Source: Acidimicrobiales bacterium (lineage in GTDB: Bacteria; Actinomycetota; Acidimicrobiia; Acidimicrobiales; UBA8592). From it: a stretch of 45,000 bases of DNA. Shown piece after piece: positions 17,431 to 25,978 of the stretch (positions are counted from its first letter, which is position 1; each line of letters opens with the position of its first letter). The position numbers were made by a program, and so were the translations under genes. The stretch spans positions 1-45,000 of the forward strand of contig JACERY010000006.1 of NCBI GenBank assembly GCA_013912105.1. Reading direction: 5' to 3'. A model generated the notes under the pieces. That model saw nothing but the letters and a program-made list of their open reading frames with translations. It did no database searches and was not told the DNA's origin.

Positions 17431-18791
17431 TGGGTCACTCCTATAGCTTTTCTTAATGCAATCCCATCGGTGGCTACTATCTCGACTTCACGCGGCAAGT
17501 CGGCCGGTGTCATACCATCTAAGAACTTTCCCTGCGAAAGACAAACATCAGGAAGCAAGTAACGATGACCTTGGGGTTCCTCTTCAAGCGTTCTGGCTAT
17601 ATCTTCACCGACTAGCAGACCTGCAACTGAAACATTGCCACCAAAGAATCTATTCTCTACAGAAACTATCCGTACATTATCATTCTGCAACGACGCTACA
17701 AGCGGCTGCAGGGTCCTCGCACCATATTCTCCTGTCAATATACCAACAGGCGCATTTTTCTTACTCAGGAATGCCACTGTTCCTTCTGGATTACGAATCG
17801 ACCGGTATCCCTCAGGTGGGGCACCATCTACCCAAGCAAAAAAGCCTGCAGCTGTATTTGTTGGCTCTTCTACTTCACCGTTGAACTCACGTTCAAACGT
17901 TCTGACTATTCCGACTCCATCTTCATACATATCAAAATCGTCATAATGACTAGTTGAAGGAAATTCACGCTCAGCTAATAAATAATACTCATCAGCTGCG
18001 TGAACTACCGATCTCCCTACATGACGAAGAAAAGTTTTTTGCCATTGCTCAACCGTCTCAAGAACATTCTCTGCTTCCTCTAATGTATGTGGCCGCATTC
18101 TCTTTTCGGTTGAATGTTTACTAACTCCCAATGGGACAACACATATCGATCGAATAGACCGATATTGCTCAAAAATCGAAGCCAGCGTATCTTCAAGTAT
18201 TACACCATCATTTACTGAAGGGCACACGACAATCTGACCATGAACAGTAACATCATGATCTAGAAGAGCTTTAAGCCAACGAAGGCTAGGACCGCCGCGC
18301 CTGTTTCGAAGCATTTCATTACGAACCTCTAGATCAGTTGCATGAATACTGACATTAAGAGGAGATAATCCTTCGTTAACGACGCGCTCAAGATCAGCTT
18401 CAGTAAATCGAGTTAGGGTAGTGAAATTTCCGTACAGAAATGAAAGACGATAATCATCATCCTTGAGATAAAGACTTTTTCTCAGGCCTTTTGGCAATTG
18501 ATATATAAAACAGAATTCACAATGATTATCGCATGTTCTCACCTGGTCGAATACTGCTGAATGCACTTCAACACCAAGCGGCTGACCTGGCCGTTTATCA
18601 ATGTGTATGTCAAGGGCGATACCTCCCCTGTTAATAGCAATATCAATCTCCGGTTCATCGGTCAGAATTTGATAGCGAATTACATCTCGAAGGATTTCGC
18701 CATTTAAAGAGAGAATCTCATCATCAATGCTTATTCCTGCCTCTTCAGCCGGTGAGCCGGCGTAGACATCTATCACTCTTGCAGTGGACAT
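17427..18791 (-). CDS. DUF512 protein with PDZ-like and radical SAM-like regions
   Basis: This 454-residue protein matches the DUF512/YtlR-type family often found beside der. The N-terminus is a PDZ-like module (VIDVYAGSPAEEAGISIDDE). Next comes a radical SAM-like region with C-x3-C-x2-C in RTCDNHCEFCFIYQLP, which could bind a 4Fe-4S cluster. The DUF512 C-terminal domain includes AADEYYLLAEREFP and a Rossmann-like ILTGEYGARTLQPLV segment. The biochemical reaction of the family is not established. The 4-base overlap with der suggests translational coupling and a link to ribosome-related work. It is divergent from ispH. Confidence 0.85.
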   Translation of the reverse strand: MSTARVIDVYAGSPAEEAGISIDDEILSLNGEILRDVIRYQILTDEPEIDIAINRGGIALDIHIDKRPGQPLGVEVHSAVFDQVRTCDNHCEFCFIYQLPKGLRKSLYLKDDDYRLSFLYGNFTTLTRFTEADLERVVNEGLSPLNVSIHATDLEVRNEMLRNRRGGPSLRWLKALLDHDVTVHGQIVVCPSVNDGVILEDTLASIFEQYRSIRSICVVPLGVSKHSTEKRMRPHTLEEAENVLETVEQWQKTFLRHVGRSVVHAADEYYLLAEREFPSTSHYDDFDMYEDGVGIVRTFEREFNGEVEEPTNTAAGFFAWVDGAPPEGYRSIRNPEGTVAFLSKKNAPVGILTGEYGARTLQPLVASLQNDNVRIVSVENRFFGGNVSVAGLLVGEDIARTLEEEPQGHRYLLPDVCLSQGKFLDGMTPADLPREVEIVATDGIALRKAIGVTQ

Positions 18792-18828
18792 ATTCTAAGG
18801 TTATTCGCCAAAGCCTTGAATGGGATGA

Positions 18829-18868
18829 ATCTTCAAAATATGACAACACCCTAAATATCTTCAAAATA
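18829..18868. repeat. Pair of 12-base direct repeats in divergent region
   Basis: The sequence ATCTTCAAAATA occurs at 18829-18840 and again at 18857-18868, 28 bases apart start to start, between the DUF512 start (18791) and the ispH start (18906). The placement suits a protein-binding site for either promoter. The sequence is AT-rich, so chance repetition is possible. Confidence 0.45.
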
Positions 18869-18905
18869 ATGTACGAATCTTGTTTTATCACGTCAAACTG
18901 TATAT

Positions 18906-19934
18906 ATGACCGTAGATAAGGTTGTTCTCGCCGCCCCACGTGGATTCTGCGCTGGTGTTGAAATGGCTATAAAGGCTCTAACTTGGATGGTCCGTGCTTT
19001 CCCAGCGCCTGTGTACTGCTACCACGAAATTGTCCACAACAAAATTGTCGTGGAACGATTCCAATCATTAGGTGTAGTCTTTATTGACAATATCGAAGAT
19101 GTCCCAGAAGGTTCTCCTGTGATGCTAAGTGCCCATGGTTCAGCACCGGAGGTAGTTCTCAAGGCGCGAGAGGCTGGCCGCTTTGTAGTTGATGCTGTAT
19201 GTCCATTAGTAACCAAAGTCCATCACGAAGTTAAAGTTCGTTCTAAAAAAGGGCACCAAATTATTTATATCGGTCATCAAGGCCACGAAGAAGCAGTTGG
19301 AACCATGGCTGTCGCCCCTTCCTCAACTCATCGCGTTGAATCTATTGAAGAAATCGCAGATTTGCCAGCTTTTGAAAAGCCAGTTTCTCTTCTTGCTCAA
19401 ACAACCTTAAGCCATAGAGATTGGTCTTCTATCCTTAACGCTGCGAAAGAGCGATTCCCCACACTTTCTGTGCCAGGGAGAAGTGACCTATGCTTCGCGA
19501 CTACAAATCGTCAGGGTTCTCTCATGGCGATAGCTGAACAATGCGATAGCGTCATCGTAATTGGCTCATCCAACTCTTCAAATACTCGAGCTTTAGAGCG
19601 TTTGGCTCAGGAAGTTGGCTGTGGTGACGTTTATAGAGTCAATCATGCTGATGAGATTCCCCAAACGTTAAAAGGAGTTGTTGGGGTGACTGCTGGTGCC
19701 TCCGCCCCAGAGGAACTAGTGCAAGAAGTTATTTCAAAACTTGCCCCCCATGAAGGAGTTGAAGAACTTCATTTTGTAACAGAAGAAGAGTACTTTCCGC
19801 CGCCCCGAGAATTAAGACCCCTGATCAACGCAATTGGGTTTTTTGCCAATTTAGGATTTTCTAAGTCTGAACTCAAACCTGTAAATGAAGATCGCTCCAT
19901 AGGCGCATCTGAAGTTCTTACAACCCTGACCTAA
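18906..19934 (+). CDS. ispH: 4-hydroxy-3-methylbut-2-enyl diphosphate reductase
   Basis: IspH (LytB) is the last enzyme of the MEP isoprenoid pathway, making isopentenyl and dimethylallyl diphosphate with a 4Fe-4S cluster. The 342-residue protein has the three cluster cysteines in APRGFCAGVE (residue 15), VDAVCPLV and SDLCFATTNRQ. It also has the active-site segments HEIVHN, SAHGSAP, GHQGHEE and SSNSSNT. Length is normal. It is the only plus-strand gene in this stretch; its end overlaps the plsC stop by 4 bases. Confidence 0.96.
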   Translation: MTVDKVVLAAPRGFCAGVEMAIKALTWMVRAFPAPVYCYHEIVHNKIVVERFQSLGVVFIDNIEDVPEGSPVMLSAHGSAPEVVLKAREAGRFVVDAVCPLVTKVHHEVKVRSKKGHQIIYIGHQGHEEAVGTMAVAPSSTHRVESIEEIADLPAFEKPVSLLAQTTLSHRDWSSILNAAKERFPTLSVPGRSDLCFATTNRQGSLMAIAEQCDSVIVIGSSNSSNTRALERLAQEVGCGDVYRVNHADEIPQTLKGVVGVTAGASAPEELVQEVISKLAPHEGVEELHFVTEEEYFPPPRELRPLINAIGFFANLGFSKSELKPVNEDRSIGASEVLTTLT

Positions 19935-20647
19935 TCCTTATTATTTTTAGTTCCAGCAATCTTTTGAGCTTCGTCAAAAAGTCTTTGAAGAGTAGTACGA
20001 AGCTCTTCTGAGGATTTTCTAATTTCACTTCGTGAAACTCGCTTAGACCCCTCTTTGGGTTGCGGCGCTGGGATTAAGTCCCCATAGAGTATGACGACTT
20101 TACGAGGTTTTGGAATGAATTTTCCTTTTGCCATAGCTTGTTCTGACCCACCTATTCCGACTGGCAGGATTGGAGCATTTGTTTTCGCCGACAACCAAAC
20201 GGCCCCATCTAGCATGGGAAATACTTCAGGACCTGATTTACGTTCACCTTCAGGAAACACAGCAAGAGTTTTCCCTTCACGTAAAGCCTTTAGAGAAGCA
20301 TCTAACGCTAGCTTATCCGCCCTTGAATCACGGTCCAAGGGAATGCATCCAGCCCCTACTAAAGCCCAAGCTGCGAACCGGTTAGTCATGAGCGACCCTT
20401 TGCCCAAGTAATGAAGTTTTCGTCGTGAGGTTGATCCGACCATTGGGACATCAAGATTAGAACGGTGGATTGGTGAAACAATTACCGGACCTGTCTTTGG
20501 AAGAGCTTTCGCGTTTCGTACATACAAACGAAAATAAAAGAAGAACGCAGTTCTAGCGAGGTATTTTATGAAAACATAAAAAATTATTGAAGAGAAAGGC
20601 AACTTTTGATCAACAGCCTCACGTGCTTCAGAAAGTGCACTAGACAT
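19931..20647 (-). CDS. plsC: 1-acyl-sn-glycerol-3-phosphate acyltransferase
   Basis: This 238-residue PlsC-type acyltransferase adds the second acyl chain in phospholipid synthesis. The catalytic motif is HRSNLD (an H-x4-D motif), and the later EGERKSG matches the glycerol-3-phosphate-binding block (EGTRS-like). PLDRDSRADK and PILPVGIGG are further family blocks. A hydrophobic segment at about residues 20-42 should anchor it to the membrane. It overlaps the end of aroA-cmk by 8 bases, matching the actinobacterial cmk-plsC-der order. Confidence 0.9.
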   Translation of the reverse strand: MSSALSEAREAVDQKLPFSSIIFYVFIKYLARTAFFFYFRLYVRNAKALPKTGPVIVSPIHRSNLDVPMVGSTSRRKLHYLGKGSLMTNRFAAWALVGAGCIPLDRDSRADKLALDASLKALREGKTLAVFPEGERKSGPEVFPMLDGAVWLSAKTNAPILPVGIGGSEQAMAKGKFIPKPRKVVILYGDLIPAPQPKEGSKRVSRSEIRKSSEELRTTLQRLFDEAQKIAGTKNNKD

Positions 20648-22553
20648 GGAATCTCTCTAGAATTTCTTCGACCACCTCTTCGATAGTTTTCCCCGTAGTA
20701 TCGACTATCAAAGCCCCACTGCTTACAGATAGAGGAGAGTCAACCCGAGAACTATCAATTTTATCTCGCCCGGTAATCTCATCCATGATTTCCTTTACAG
20801 GACGACCTGATTGAAGGCTCCTTCGCTTCGCTCTTTCTTCTGGTGAAGCAGTTACATACACTTTTAACTTTGCTTTTGGAAAAACTACTGTTCCGATATC
20901 ACGCCCTTCCAGAACTCCTCCCCCTCTTTTCCGAGCCCAACTTCTTTGCGCTCGACGAAGAACAGCACGAACTCCTGGATTCGCAGCGACATAACTAACC
21001 ACACTATTCACTTCAGGGCTACGAATCACATCCGTAAAATTTTGCCCATCGACCAACACCTCTTCCCCTTTAAAGACAATCGAAGTTTGATTTGCGATCT
21101 TAGTAACAACGTGTTGATCTTCTGGATTAATCCCTTCTTCAAGAACCCTAGCTGCAACACTCCGGTACATTGCTCCCGTATCTAGATATTCAAAATCCAG
21201 TTCGCTCGCTAAACGTTTCGCTAAAGAGGTTTTTCCAGAGCCAGCTGGTCCGTCAATAGCTAAAATTGCTAACTCTCGATCACCTTCCAAGCGAAGGAGA
21301 TCTACATGATCGAAGAAATCTGGAGCTGTCTTTGACACACATTCTGGATTATCAAGGGAGATACCCGGGGAGATAAGGCCAAGCACAGTAAACGCCATCG
21401 CGATCCTATGATCATCATATGTATGGACGACTCCGCTATTAACTTCCCCAGGACTAATCGTAAAGCCAGTGCTATTTTCGGAAGCCTCAATTCCTAACTT
21501 TTGCAATTCCGCAACTACTGCCTCTATACGATTCGATTCTTTGTATGCGATAAAGCCAATATCAGTCACTGAGGTTGTTGTCTCAGCTGAAGGCGCTATA
21601 ACAGCAAGCGTAGGAGCTGTATCGGAAATACTTTCCATAGATACGCTCAATCCCTTCAGGGATGAAGTACCACGAACTTCGATTGCTTCTTCGCTTCGAC
21701 TCACTTCAGCACCCATTTCTTCCAGAATGTCAACAAATTGAACATCACCTTGAATTGAAGATCTCCCTAAACCCTCAACTTTTACCCGCCCTTTTGTCAT
21801 TGCTGCAACAGCAAAAAAATATGAAGAGGTTGATGCATCTGCCTCTATTTGGTAATCATGAGATATATACCCGGTAGAGCGAACGAGAAATTTATTTTTA
21901 TCGACTTCTTCTATGACAGCTCCGAAAGACCTCATAACAGAGAGTGTCATTGCTAAGTAAGATTCGGATACTAATTTCCCCTCAACGCTTACTATGAGAT
22001 CTTCTGGCATACACGGAGCAGCGAGGAGTAATGCAGATACATATTGACTTGAAATTTCTGCGTTTAGAAACACTTCCTTAGCTACAAGATCACTACCGTT
22101 GATAGTTGCTGGCAAGTGATTCTCTTTTTCGTCAAACGTTATTAGCACCCCAAGCTCTTGAAGCGCTGCAAATAATTCTTGATGAGGGCGGTTTAGGATC
22201 TGAGGATCTCCGTCTATTCGGATTTCTCCACCAGAAAGAGCGGCAAGTGGCATAATAAATCTCGCAGTTGTCCCGCTTTGCCTTACCCACAAAGTTTCTC
22301 CTGTTGAACGCAAATGACCGCTACTTCCAACCACAACGATACTTTTAGCTACCTCATCACATTCAATTTGGATACCGAGACGCCGAAGGCAATCAATCAT
22401 GGCATATGTATCCTCAGCAAAAAGAGCTCCATGCAATGTGCTAGTTCCTTTAGCTAAAGCGGCAACAATTAATGACCTATTCGTAATACTTTTCGAACCT
22501 CCCAACTTGATATCTATATCTGGTGGCTTTCTAAGGGGATCAATCGATAACAC
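20640..22553 (-). CDS. aroA-cmk: Fused EPSP synthase and cytidylate kinase (AroA-Cmk)
   Basis: This 637-residue protein joins two enzymes. Residues 1 to about 425 are 3-phosphoshikimate 1-carboxyvinyltransferase, the sixth step of the shikimate pathway: GGSKSITNR near the start, SGTTARF, and DHRIAMAF near the end. From about residue 430 it is cytidylate kinase, which phosphorylates CMP/dCMP: DGPAGSGKT P-loop, YLDTGAMYR, and GRDIGTVVFP. No stop or frameshift separates the halves. The start is GTG, 2 bases after the tyrA stop. Such fusions are known in scattered bacteria; here the fusion follows tyrA, so two aromatic-pathway steps lie together. Confidence 0.94.
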   Translation of the reverse strand: MLSIDPLRKPPDIDIKLGGSKSITNRSLIVAALAKGTSTLHGALFAEDTYAMIDCLRRLGIQIECDEVAKSIVVVGSSGHLRSTGETLWVRQSGTTARFIMPLAALSGGEIRIDGDPQILNRPHQELFAALQELGVLITFDEKENHLPATINGSDLVAKEVFLNAEISSQYVSALLLAAPCMPEDLIVSVEGKLVSESYLAMTLSVMRSFGAVIEEVDKNKFLVRSTGYISHDYQIEADASTSSYFFAVAAMTKGRVKVEGLGRSSIQGDVQFVDILEEMGAEVSRSEEAIEVRGTSSLKGLSVSMESISDTAPTLAVIAPSAETTTSVTDIGFIAYKESNRIEAVVAELQKLGIEASENSTGFTISPGEVNSGVVHTYDDHRIAMAFTVLGLISPGISLDNPECVSKTAPDFFDHVDLLRLEGDRELAILAIDGPAGSGKTSLAKRLASELDFEYLDTGAMYRSVAARVLEEGINPEDQHVVTKIANQTSIVFKGEEVLVDGQNFTDVIRSPEVNSVVSYVAANPGVRAVLRRAQRSWARKRGGGVLEGRDIGTVVFPKAKLKVYVTASPEERAKRRSLQSGRPVKEIMDEITGRDKIDSSRVDSPLSVSSGALIVDTTGKTIEEVVEEILERFHV

Positions 22554-22555
22554 AG

Positions 22556-23614
22556 TTATTCCATCGTTCTCACGGAAGGTCGGTAGCCATGAGCCATGAG
22601 ACCACCTAACAAGCGTTCACTTTTATCCTCGGCTACAACCATAATCACCACACCTCGTTGGCCTTCACTGGAGTGAGCAATCTCTAAATCAAAAATGTTT
22701 ACGTCAATTTCAGATGCTAGACGCGTCAAGCTTGCTAATTCTCCAGGCTGATCAAGAACAGGGACACGAACAATCGCAAGATCAACATCATCTGGAACCC
22801 CTGTAGGTAAGTTAACTCGAGCTGTTCTGGCTTGCTGCAAACGTTCAAATAGCTTTTCTCTATCCTTTTTTGAGATAAGATCCCTAGTCTCCTCCAACGA
22901 TAAAATAACTTCGTCGATGACGCGAGTAATCGCAGAGGCATTATCCATGCAGATATCAGGCCAAATACCAGGATGACCCGCTGCGATTCTTGTCATATCT
23001 CTAAACCCCCCCGCAGCTAATCTAAGGAGCGGCCTATGTTCTTGGGAGTGCTCATCTGCTATCCGCATCAACGAACCAGCAGTCAAATGGGGTACATGTG
23101 AAACAACGGCTACCAATTCATCATGGGAATTAGGATCAATAACTACGACATCTGCACCTAGCGATACGATAGTAGAACGAACGAAGGCAAAACTATCGTC
23201 ATCTGTATTCTGGCCAGGTGTCAACACCCACGCCGCTCCATTAAAAAGATCAGATCTAGCTCCAGCGATACCCTCTTGTTCACTCCCAGCCATCGGGTGG
23301 CCAGGAACAAAATTGGTGTCCGTTATTCCCTTGGAGATTAGCCCCTTGACGCTCCCAACATCTGTGACAACAGAAGCGCCTTCATTAATTGACTTCTTTA
23401 CAGATTCAACAATTGAACCAACGGGAGTAGCTACAAAGACAATATCCGTTCCCTCCATCGAACCTTCAGTATCAATTGCTCCCATTTCAATGGCAGCTTT
23501 AATTCGAGATTCGTTTTTATCAGACCCAATCACTCTCCATCCATTTTCTTTGAGTCCTTGACCTATAGACCCGCCAATTAATCCGAGGCCAATTATTCCT
23601 GCTGTTTTTTGCAT
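22556..23614 (-). CDS. tyrA: Prephenate/arogenate dehydrogenase
   Basis: This 352-residue protein oxidises prephenate (or arogenate) toward tyrosine with NAD(P). The N-terminal Rossmann motif is GIIGLGLIGGSIGQ. HPMAGSEQEG, SHVPHLTA and AAGGFRDMTRIA are conserved family segments. The last 75 residues look like an ACT domain (VLDQPGELASLTRLASEIDV), suggesting amino-acid feedback control. It leads the tyrA, aroA-cmk, plsC run, with a 2-base gap to aroA-cmk. Confidence 0.92.
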   Translation of the reverse strand: MQKTAGIIGLGLIGGSIGQGLKENGWRVIGSDKNESRIKAAIEMGAIDTEGSMEGTDIVFVATPVGSIVESVKKSINEGASVVTDVGSVKGLISKGITDTNFVPGHPMAGSEQEGIAGARSDLFNGAAWVLTPGQNTDDDSFAFVRSTIVSLGADVVVIDPNSHDELVAVVSHVPHLTAGSLMRIADEHSQEHRPLLRLAAGGFRDMTRIAAGHPGIWPDICMDNASAITRVIDEVILSLEETRDLISKKDREKLFERLQQARTARVNLPTGVPDDVDLAIVRVPVLDQPGELASLTRLASEIDVNIFDLEIAHSSEGQRGVVIMVVAEDKSERLLGGLMAHGYRPSVRTME

Positions 23615-23640
23615 TTACATTCCTCTATGAGACTAAATAA

Positions 23641-23662
23641 AGTATCGCCTGAACGCGATACT
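23641..23662 (-). terminator. Probable rho-independent terminator after rluB
   Basis: AGTATCGC and GCGATACT form a perfect 8-base-pair hairpin with a six-base loop. On the minus strand a T-rich stretch (TTTATTT) follows directly. It lies just past the rluB stop and 27 bases before the tyrA start, so it would separate scpA-scpB-rluB transcription from tyrA onward. Confidence 0.6.
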
Positions 23663-23695
23663 ACAGGACCTTCATAAAAAGGTATCTGCTTTTTT

Positions 23696-24454
23696 TTAGT
23701 TCTCAGCTTCAACACCTAAATCACCCTCGTTGGATATTATCCCACTTTCAAAATCAAGTAACTCCATAGCATCAAGTAGCCGCCACTCTCCAGATTGAAG
23801 CTTGTGGTCAACTAGATTCCCGATTCTAGTTCTGATCAACCGCAGGACTGGGTGATCAATAGATTTAAACATTCTTCTTACTTGTCGATTTTTACCTTCG
23901 TGAATTGTAATTTTGATAAGGCCGTCTTCAACTTGTGAAACTTTAGCTGGGGCTGTTATTCCATCTTCAAGCTTTATTCCCTCACGTAACTTCCTTAAGT
24001 TCCCACGAGAAATTTTTCCTTTAACCGCCACTAAGTATTCTTTTTCGACGCCATGAGATGGGTGAGTCAAACGATATGTAAAGTCTCCATCATTCGTTAG
24101 GATTAGCAAGCCTTCGCTTTCTTTATCAAGGCGACCGACAGGAAAAATTCTGGGGACAGATGGGAGCAAATCAACCACAGTTTCTCGACCCTCTGGGTCT
24201 TTGGCAGTAGAGATCACACCACGTGGTTTATGCAACAGATAATAGACAAGTTCGGGCTTCACTCGTAACGGTGTTCCATCAAAATGCAATTCGTCTGTTT
24301 GGATATTAACTCGCTGTCCTATATGGGCAATGGCGCCATTTACTTCTACTCGTTCGTCAAGTATGTATTCTTCGACAGCGCGCCTGCTGGCTAGACCCAT
24401 TCGAGCGAGCACCTTTTGGAGTTTCTCTTCTTTTTCGTGTCCGTTATCCAACAT
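23696..24454 (-). CDS. rluB: 23S rRNA pseudouridine synthase (RluB/RsuA type)
   Basis: This 252-residue pseudouridine synthase has an N-terminal S4 RNA-binding domain (LQKVLARMGLASRRAVEEYI). The catalytic segment is GRLDKESEGLLILTNDG, where Asp is the nucleophile. KNRQVRRMF and LIRTRIGN are further RsuA-family blocks. The target is probably 23S rRNA, as for RluB in the same gene order, but RsuA-type proteins are hard to tell apart by sequence. It starts 3 bases after scpB, and a probable terminator follows it. Confidence 0.92.
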   Translation of the reverse strand: MLDNGHEKEEKLQKVLARMGLASRRAVEEYILDERVEVNGAIAHIGQRVNIQTDELHFDGTPLRVKPELVYYLLHKPRGVISTAKDPEGRETVVDLLPSVPRIFPVGRLDKESEGLLILTNDGDFTYRLTHPSHGVEKEYLVAVKGKISRGNLRKLREGIKLEDGITAPAKVSQVEDGLIKITIHEGKNRQVRRMFKSIDHPVLRLIRTRIGNLVDHKLQSGEWRLLDAMELLDFESGIISNEGDLGVEAEN

Positions 24455-24457
24455 GCA

Positions 24458-25099
24458 CTAACTCATAGATGAGTCATCGTTATGGGTTTCTTTTTTTGTT
24501 TCTACGGTCATTATTCTTGCACGTTCCTCAAACCCTTCAGGGCGAAGACCGCCTTCAAGAGCTTCTACGACATCAGCTCCGGGAACAAAATCAGCTAACG
24601 GCGGAAGGTCAGTAAGGGAGTTTAATCCTAATCTTTCCAGAAAAAGTGATGTAGTTCCGAATAAAGTCGCGTTCCCTGGCCCTGGATCTTTTCCGACTTC
24701 ACCGATATAGCCGCGCTGTTGCAAGGTTCTAATCACGGCTTCAACGTTCACGCCGCGTATGGAAGATACTTGCATTCGCGAAATTGGTTGCTTATAGGCA
24801 ATAATAGCCAAGGTTTCGAGAGCTGCAGATGACAGGCGCGAACCCTGCCCTTCTAGAACAAATCGCTCTACAAACGGCGCCATGCTGGGGTCTGTTTGAA
24901 ATCGATACCCTCCCGCAATACTAGCTAGAACAAAACCGCGGTCTTGATTTTCATATTCCCTAGCTAATGATTCACAGATTTCTTCCACTTCACTTTTTGG
25001 TATTTCTAGAAGCTGTGCTAGAAGTGTTGGCTCAACGGGATTATCCGAAACGAGAATAATCGCTTCTATCGCTTTTTGGTATTCTTGTAAATTATCCAT
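24458..25099 (-). CDS. scpB: Segregation and condensation protein B
   Basis: This 213-residue protein is the ScpB partner of the SMC-ScpAB chromosome condensation complex. It shows the tandem winged-helix pattern: AIEAIILVSDNPVEPTLLAQ at the start and SSAALETLAIIAYKQPISR followed by RGVNVEAVIRTLQQRGYI. FGTTSLFLERLGLNSLTDLP is a typical C-terminal block. The start overlaps the scpA stop as TAATG, a strong sign of coupled translation. Confidence 0.95.
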   Translation of the reverse strand: MDNLQEYQKAIEAIILVSDNPVEPTLLAQLLEIPKSEVEEICESLAREYENQDRGFVLASIAGGYRFQTDPSMAPFVERFVLEGQGSRLSSAALETLAIIAYKQPISRMQVSSIRGVNVEAVIRTLQQRGYIGEVGKDPGPGNATLFGTTSLFLERLGLNSLTDLPPLADFVPGADVVEALEGGLRPEGFEERARIMTVETKKETHNDDSSMS

Positions 25100-25866
25100 T
25101 ACCCCTCATAAGCATCTATCCCAAGAAGGCCTTTTTCTTGATCAATACCAACCCATTCGATAGTTAACGATCCAAACGTTGAAAGTTGGGTGAGATCAAT
25201 TACACCTTGTTTATACAGTTCAAGAACCGACAAGAAATAAACTACGACCTCGACTCGATCAACCAGTCCAGAAGTTAACTCTCGGAGAGTGACCCGACCC
25301 ATTTGCGGAAGTTCTTCTATTAAATATTCAACAGTTTCAGCAACGGTAAGTTTTGCAGATGTGACATGGAATAGATCTAGTGTCGGTTTCGGAGCCGTAG
25401 CCCTAAGAAAGGCTTCATGCAGGTTCTCACCTGTGATCCCATTGAGTAAATCTGGCATTAGACCTACGAATTGTTCTTCCATACCTACCAAGCGAGGAAA
25501 GGAGAGGTCTGCATCTACAGTTAAAGCCTTTAAAGCATGCGATGCATCTTTAAAAGTTTTACACTCAAGGAGTCGGGCCAGCAGAAGATCTCGTTCTTCC
25601 CATAAAGCTAATTCATCTTCAAGGTCAAGGTCAGAGGCATCTGGAAGCAATCTTCGGCTCTTTAATTCAATTAGCGTTGCGGCAATCAAAAGAAATTCTG
25701 TGGCGACTGCAAGGTTCACATCCTCCATCTTTTGAATTTCTTGTATATACGCATCAATGATTCCGCCGAGAGAAATCTCATATAAATCAACTTCATCTTG
25801 CAAGATAAGGTGAAGAAGCAGATCAAAAGGTCCGCTAAATACCGAAGTTTCTACTTCATAGGCCAC
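25099..25866 (-). CDS. scpA: Segregation and condensation protein A
   Basis: This 255-residue kleisin-type subunit bridges SMC heads and binds ScpB. The N-terminal FSGPFDLLLHLILQDEVDLY and the block TEFLLIAATLIELKSRRLLP are diagnostic. The C-terminal winged helix includes FLSVLELYKQGVIDLTQ. The start is GTG at 25866. A parA (soj) gene often precedes scpA in actinobacteria, but here the upstream neighbour is a divergent photolyase. Confidence 0.95.
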   Translation of the reverse strand: MAYEVETSVFSGPFDLLLHLILQDEVDLYEISLGGIIDAYIQEIQKMEDVNLAVATEFLLIAATLIELKSRRLLPDASDLDLEDELALWEERDLLLARLLECKTFKDASHALKALTVDADLSFPRLVGMEEQFVGLMPDLLNGITGENLHEAFLRATAPKPTLDLFHVTSAKLTVAETVEYLIEELPQMGRVTLRELTSGLVDRVEVVVYFLSVLELYKQGVIDLTQLSTFGSLTIEWVGIDQEKGLLGIDAYEG

Positions 25867-25978
25867 GGGGATACCTTAGATGCTTTCGATTACTTTGAAG
25901 CGTATCCTAAGAGCAAATTTTCTTCCTATCTTTGACTTTGATTACGCTTTTAATACTTACCTACCTAATCTTTGTTCT

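Noticed and set aside
25880..25978. 33-residue N-terminal extension of the photolyase
   Set aside because: Photolyase homology begins at MDVGICW (25979); the extension looks like an open non-coding leader.
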